Source: Candidatus Jordarchaeia archaeon
Lineage (GTDB): Archaea > Asgardarchaeota > Jordiarchaeia > Jordiarchaeales > Freyrarchaeaceae
Reading direction: 5' to 3'
DNA: 7,824 nucleotides
NCBI GenBank assembly: GCA_018383835.1
Contig: JAHAWR010000073.1
Location: 209 to 8,032 of the forward strand
In this document: positions 5,361 through 7,824 of the stretch, in pieces
How the letters are laid out: the number at the start of each line of letters is the position of its first letter
How positions within the stretch are numbered: the stretch's first letter is position 1
The notes under the pieces: generated by a model
What the model was told of the DNA's origin: nothing
The model's input: the letters and a program-made list of their open reading frames with translations, nothing else
Databases searched by the model: none
Program-made: the position numbers and the translations under genes

Positions 5361-6155
5361 TTAAGTTGTTCTTGGTATGCCTAGGATTGACTTCACCATG
5401 TTTTCTCTTGCCCACTCTTTCCCGCTCACGAACTCCATTATTAGGGCGACTTGGGGTGGGTTGGGGAAGATGCGCTCCACAATCTCTTCTACGCTTAGAC
5501 CCTCCCCGTGCATTTCCTCAACGTGTTCTTTAAGGCTTTTCAGGTATGAGAGGTAGGCTTCGACTTCCCGCCTGCTCATTGGTCCGGGGCCGCCGAAGGC
5601 CACTTCGAAGTCCTTTTTGAGGGTGTTCTCGAGGGACTTTATGGTCTCGTTTACTTCTTCCTCTCTCATCCAGACCACTTGCCTGTCCGATATTGCTAGG
5701 TCCCCGCTGAAGAGGAATCCGTCAGCTAGGAATGAGATGTGGTCGAATGTGTGGCCGGGCGTCTCGATCACTTCTACATCCACTCCGCCGAGGCTCATGA
5801 ACTTGTCTAGGGGCTCTGCCTCAACGAGCTCGGGTTGCCCCCAGACCACCCTTCTGTATTGGGGTATCTGGGGTGGCGTCTTAAGGAGGGGGATAGTTTT
5901 CTCGGAGGCGAGAACCCTGGCACCTCTAGCCTTGAGTGCTGGGGCTGCCCCCACGTGGTCCTCGTGGTAGTGGGTTACTAGCACGGCCTTGACATTCTTG
6001 AGTGCGTTGGCGACTTCGCCCGCAATGTTGGGGCAGCCGCAGTCGAACACTATGTCCCTGTGCTGGTAGAAGTGAGTCCAGTAGAGAACTCTTCCCTCCA
6101 CTTCTGTCCCACACCTAAATACTCTGACACCGTTAACCAGTCTACTGATTATCAT
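5361..6155 (-). CDS. Metallo-beta-lactamase-fold hydrolase (glyoxalase II-like), one metal ligand replaced
   Basis: The 264-residue product has the MBL fold from start to end. Zinc-site residues are H62, H64, D66 and H67 in THYHEDH, H135 in TPGHTFDHISF, and D152 in FSGDLAI. The late His normally found in a (P)GHGP motif is missing: here residues 188-192 read GGPGP, with Pro190 at the His position, and the codons (GGC GGC CCC GGA CCA) leave no doubt. The C-terminal helical part, SGKEWARENMVKSILG (244-259), is typical of the glyoxalase II-like branch that hydrolyses thioesters. ATG at 6153-6155 is chosen because GGAGGAT (6161-6167) precedes it; a GTG six codons further up lacks such a site. It lies 273 bases downstream of the acyl-CoA synthetase gene on the same strand, so an acyl-CoA or related thioester substrate is conceivable. 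That is inference. Confidence 0.88.
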   Translation of the reverse strand: MIISRLVNGVRVFRCGTEVEGRVLYWTHFYQHRDIVFDCGCPNIAGEVANALKNVKAVLVTHYHEDHVGAAPALKARGARVLASEKTIPLLKTPPQIPQYRRVVWGQPELVEAEPLDKFMSLGGVDVEVIETPGHTFDHISFLADGFLFSGDLAISDRQVVWMREEEVNETIKSLENTLKKDFEVAFGGPGPMSRREVEAYLSYLKSLKEHVEEMHGEGLSVEEIVERIFPNPPQVALIMEFVSGKEWARENMVKSILGIPRTT

Positions 6156-6428
6156 TCGGCATCCTCCAAACACCCTACGTTACTCACAATCTTCCCCTTT
6201 CCTGCAGCACCACTTGAAATTAACGGCCGGTTGAATAAGTTTGGGGGCTTATTTTAGGGGGAAGGACTTTAGCAGAAGCGGTTGGACGAAGCCGATCCAC
6301 CCTTCCCCCTTTGGAGCTAAGGTTCATCATGGGTTTTTAACTTTCAGTGTACATGAAAAACATAAAGGGCATGGTGTTGAGGCCCCTTTGACGAGGGGGT
6401 GGAGAGGAGCTGCTGTGGTTGGCGGTTA
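6156..6428. other. Intergenic region between acyl-CoA synthetase and MBL genes
   Basis: On the minus strand it contains a T5 run at 6356-6360, a possible terminator 70 bases past the synthetase stop, and the GGAGGAT ribosome binding site of the MBL gene at 6161-6167. No strong TATA box is seen; TTAATTT near 6215-6222 is the best candidate. A plus-strand frame (about 6235-6428 before it becomes antisense to the synthetase) is open and His-rich (HHGFLTFSVHEKHKGHG), but it has no clear ribosome binding site and resembles nothing I know. Confidence 0.4.
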
Positions 6429-7823
6429 TCATCCCCTCGCGTCCCTGAAGCGCTTGTACCTGTACATTTTAGATATCGTCTTCACGGCTCCTTGAAGCGA
6501 GGAGAAGACTGGGAATCCTGCATCCTGGAAGAACTTCGCCATTGCAAGCTCTGTCTCGTGGTAGTAGCTGGAGTTCACAACTATGAAGACTGGCTTGTCG
6601 TGCTCCTCCACAACGTGTCTGCAGGACTCTATGGCTGTCTCGGCCATATCTTTCCTCCTGTCAAGCCCTCCCCTAGCATAGACGTGGAAGTTTTCGGGTT
6701 GGAGCTCTATGATTATGCTGTGAATTCTTCTGTCTGAGGCGGCGGCGTCCAGCGCATCCATCATTTTCCCCCTCGCGAAGGCCATCCACGCGTCCAGAGG
6801 GTTCTTAACGCTTGACCCGGCCACCGGGATGAAGCCCCTAAGCCTCCTCTGGGTTTCCTCCTCGAACTCCGGAACCCTCAACCCGTACCTGGCGCACACG
6901 TCCGCGTAGACCACGCTTGAGCCACCCGAGTTAGTCATTATTGCGACACCTTCACCATGGGGGAGATTAGCGTACATGAAGCCGACAGCCAAGTCGAGGA
7001 GGTCTTCAAAGAATTCGACCTGTATAACGCCCGTCTGCCTGCAGATGCCATCCCAAACCCTAGCCGACCCAGCTAGGGAGCCGGTGTGGAACGCCGCAGC
7101 CCTAGCTCCCTCCTCGCTCACGCCCCCCTTAAGTATGGCGACGGGCTTCTTCATGCATGTCTCCTTCAGCAGCTCCAGGAGCCCGTCGGTCTTCTTGAAT
7201 CCCTCCACGTACCCCAATATAATGCTCGTCTTAGGGTCGTCCTTAAGGTATTCGAGGAAGTCCACGAAGTCGAGGTCGCACGCGTTGCCGTAGCTCACAA
7301 CCTTGCTGAACCTCACATTCCTTAGGCGCGCGTTCGCAACTAAGTTTACGGCCCTCCCCCCGCTCTGCGAGATGAAAGCCACTGGGCCGGGCTCGCTGGG
7401 CTGGTCGTTGGCGAACCTCAACCCAGACTCCGGACAGTAGACCCCCATGCAGTTCGGGCCTATAACCCTGAAGCCGCTGCGCCTAGCTATCTCGGCAACC
7501 CTCTCCTCCAGCATCCTCCCCTCAGCTGTTCCAGTCTCGCTAAAGCCGGAGGTGAAGATGTGGACAGCCCTCACCCCCTTCCTGGCACATTCGAGCAGGA
7601 CGTCAGGCGTCTGAGCCGCCGGGACAGCGACCACCACATAGTCGACCCTTTCAGGTATGTCCATCAGGCTCGGGTAACTTTTAAGCCCCAGAACCTCCTC
7701 GTAGTTGGGGTTAACCACGAAAACCTTGAGTAGCCCGGCCTCAACCATCGCCTCCACATAGTACCTCACGTTCCTCTCGGAGGCACCAACAACCGCGACA
7801 CTCTCCGGGTAAAAAACACGGCT
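6429..7823 (-). CDS. ADP-forming acyl-CoA synthetase, alpha subunit (5' end outside window)
   Basis: The product belongs to the NDP-forming acyl-CoA synthetases, which convert acyl-CoA, ADP and phosphate to acid, CoA and ATP, the main ATP-yielding step in archaeal peptide and sugar fermentation. The frame runs open to the window edge, and codons before the internal GTG at 7767-7769 encode the family's N-terminal motif FYPESVAVVGASERN. That GTG is therefore not the start, and only the first few residues are missing. Visible residues: CoA-binding Rossmann domain about 4-122 (VAVVGAS 9-15), GPNCMGV 122-128, SQSGG 152-156, SYGNACDLDF 177-186, and AAFHTGSLAGS around His246, the phosphohistidine site. 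NSGGSS near 298 and NPLD near 341 follow. It stops where alpha subunits stop (about 465 residues), so the ATP-grasp beta subunit must be a separate gene, not seen here. Substrate specificity cannot be read from this. Confidence 0.88.
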   Translation of the reverse strand, partial: SRVFYPESVAVVGASERNVRYYVEAMVEAGLLKVFVVNPNYEEVLGLKSYPSLMDIPERVDYVVVAVPAAQTPDVLLECARKGVRAVHIFTSGFSETGTAEGRMLEERVAEIARRSGFRVIGPNCMGVYCPESGLRFANDQPSEPGPVAFISQSGGRAVNLVANARLRNVRFSKVVSYGNACDLDFVDFLEYLKDDPKTSIILGYVEGFKKTDGLLELLKETCMKKPVAILKGGVSEEGARAAAFHTGSLAGSARVWDGICRQTGVIQVEFFEDLLDLAVGFMYANLPHGEGVAIMTNSGGSSVVYADVCARYGLRVPEFEEETQRRLRGFIPVAGSSVKNPLDAWMAFARGKMMDALDAAASDRRIHSIIIELQPENFHVYARGGLDRRKDMAETAIESCRHVVEEHDKPVFIVVNSSYYHETELAMAKFFQDAGFPVFSSLQGAVKTISKMYRYKRFRDARG

Positions 7824-7824
7824 A

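Noticed and set aside
6310..6340. Box C motif ATGATGA of a C/D guide RNA on the minus strand
   Set aside because: No CUGA D or D' box at the proper distance downstream.

Overview
The window looks like a piece of a hyperthermophilic or thermophilic archaeal chromosome, most likely Thermoproteota (crenarchaeal-type) or a neighbouring lineage. The reasons are an archaeal-specific predicted methyltransferase (COG2521 type), an ADP-forming acyl-CoA synthetase alpha subunit, TTTAAA-like TATA boxes about 25 bases before inferred transcription starts, TTG/GTG starts, strong GGAGG ribosome binding sites on some genes and apparently leaderless starts on another. I cannot name the genus. I recognised no rRNA, tRNA or CRISPR array.

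Layout, left to right. Positions 1-104 hold the tail and right-end hairpin half of an IS200/IS605-type element (TnpB remnant), cut by the window edge. An M28-like metallopeptidase with a PA-type insertion follows (230-1636, minus, TTG start). Positions 1637-2177 have no convincing protein gene, but 1741-2170 is rich in inverted repeats, purine-biased on the plus strand, and matches no RNA class whose signature motifs I could look for. It is the best candidate here for something undescribed. Next come the COG2521 methyltransferase (2178-3077, minus) and a polytopic membrane protein of unrecognised family with a four-fold internal repeat (3188-4675, minus). Positions 4676-5360 are a G/T-rich, mostly empty spacer with one doubtful small hydrophobic reading frame. 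The window ends with a metallo-beta-lactamase-fold hydrolase (5361-6155, minus) and the C-terminal 464 residues of an ADP-forming acyl-CoA synthetase alpha subunit (6429-7823, minus, 5' end outside).

All confident genes are on the minus strand, but most have their own promoter-like or terminator-like signals and gaps above 100 bases, so they look like separate transcription units rather than one operon. A loose functional theme is possible for three of them. A peptidase would release amino acids, an ADP-forming acyl-CoA synthetase makes ATP from acyl-CoAs derived from amino or organic acids, and a glyoxalase-II-like hydrolase beside it could act on a thioester. This is inference from neighbourhood only.

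Two enzymes depart from their family's usual metal-site motifs: the M28 protein lacks the usual Glu-Glu pair, and the metallo-beta-lactamase protein has Pro where the late metal-binding His is expected. The plus strand also changes sharply from C/A-rich (about 2460-3400) to G/T-rich (about 3430-5350), with the change falling inside genes.
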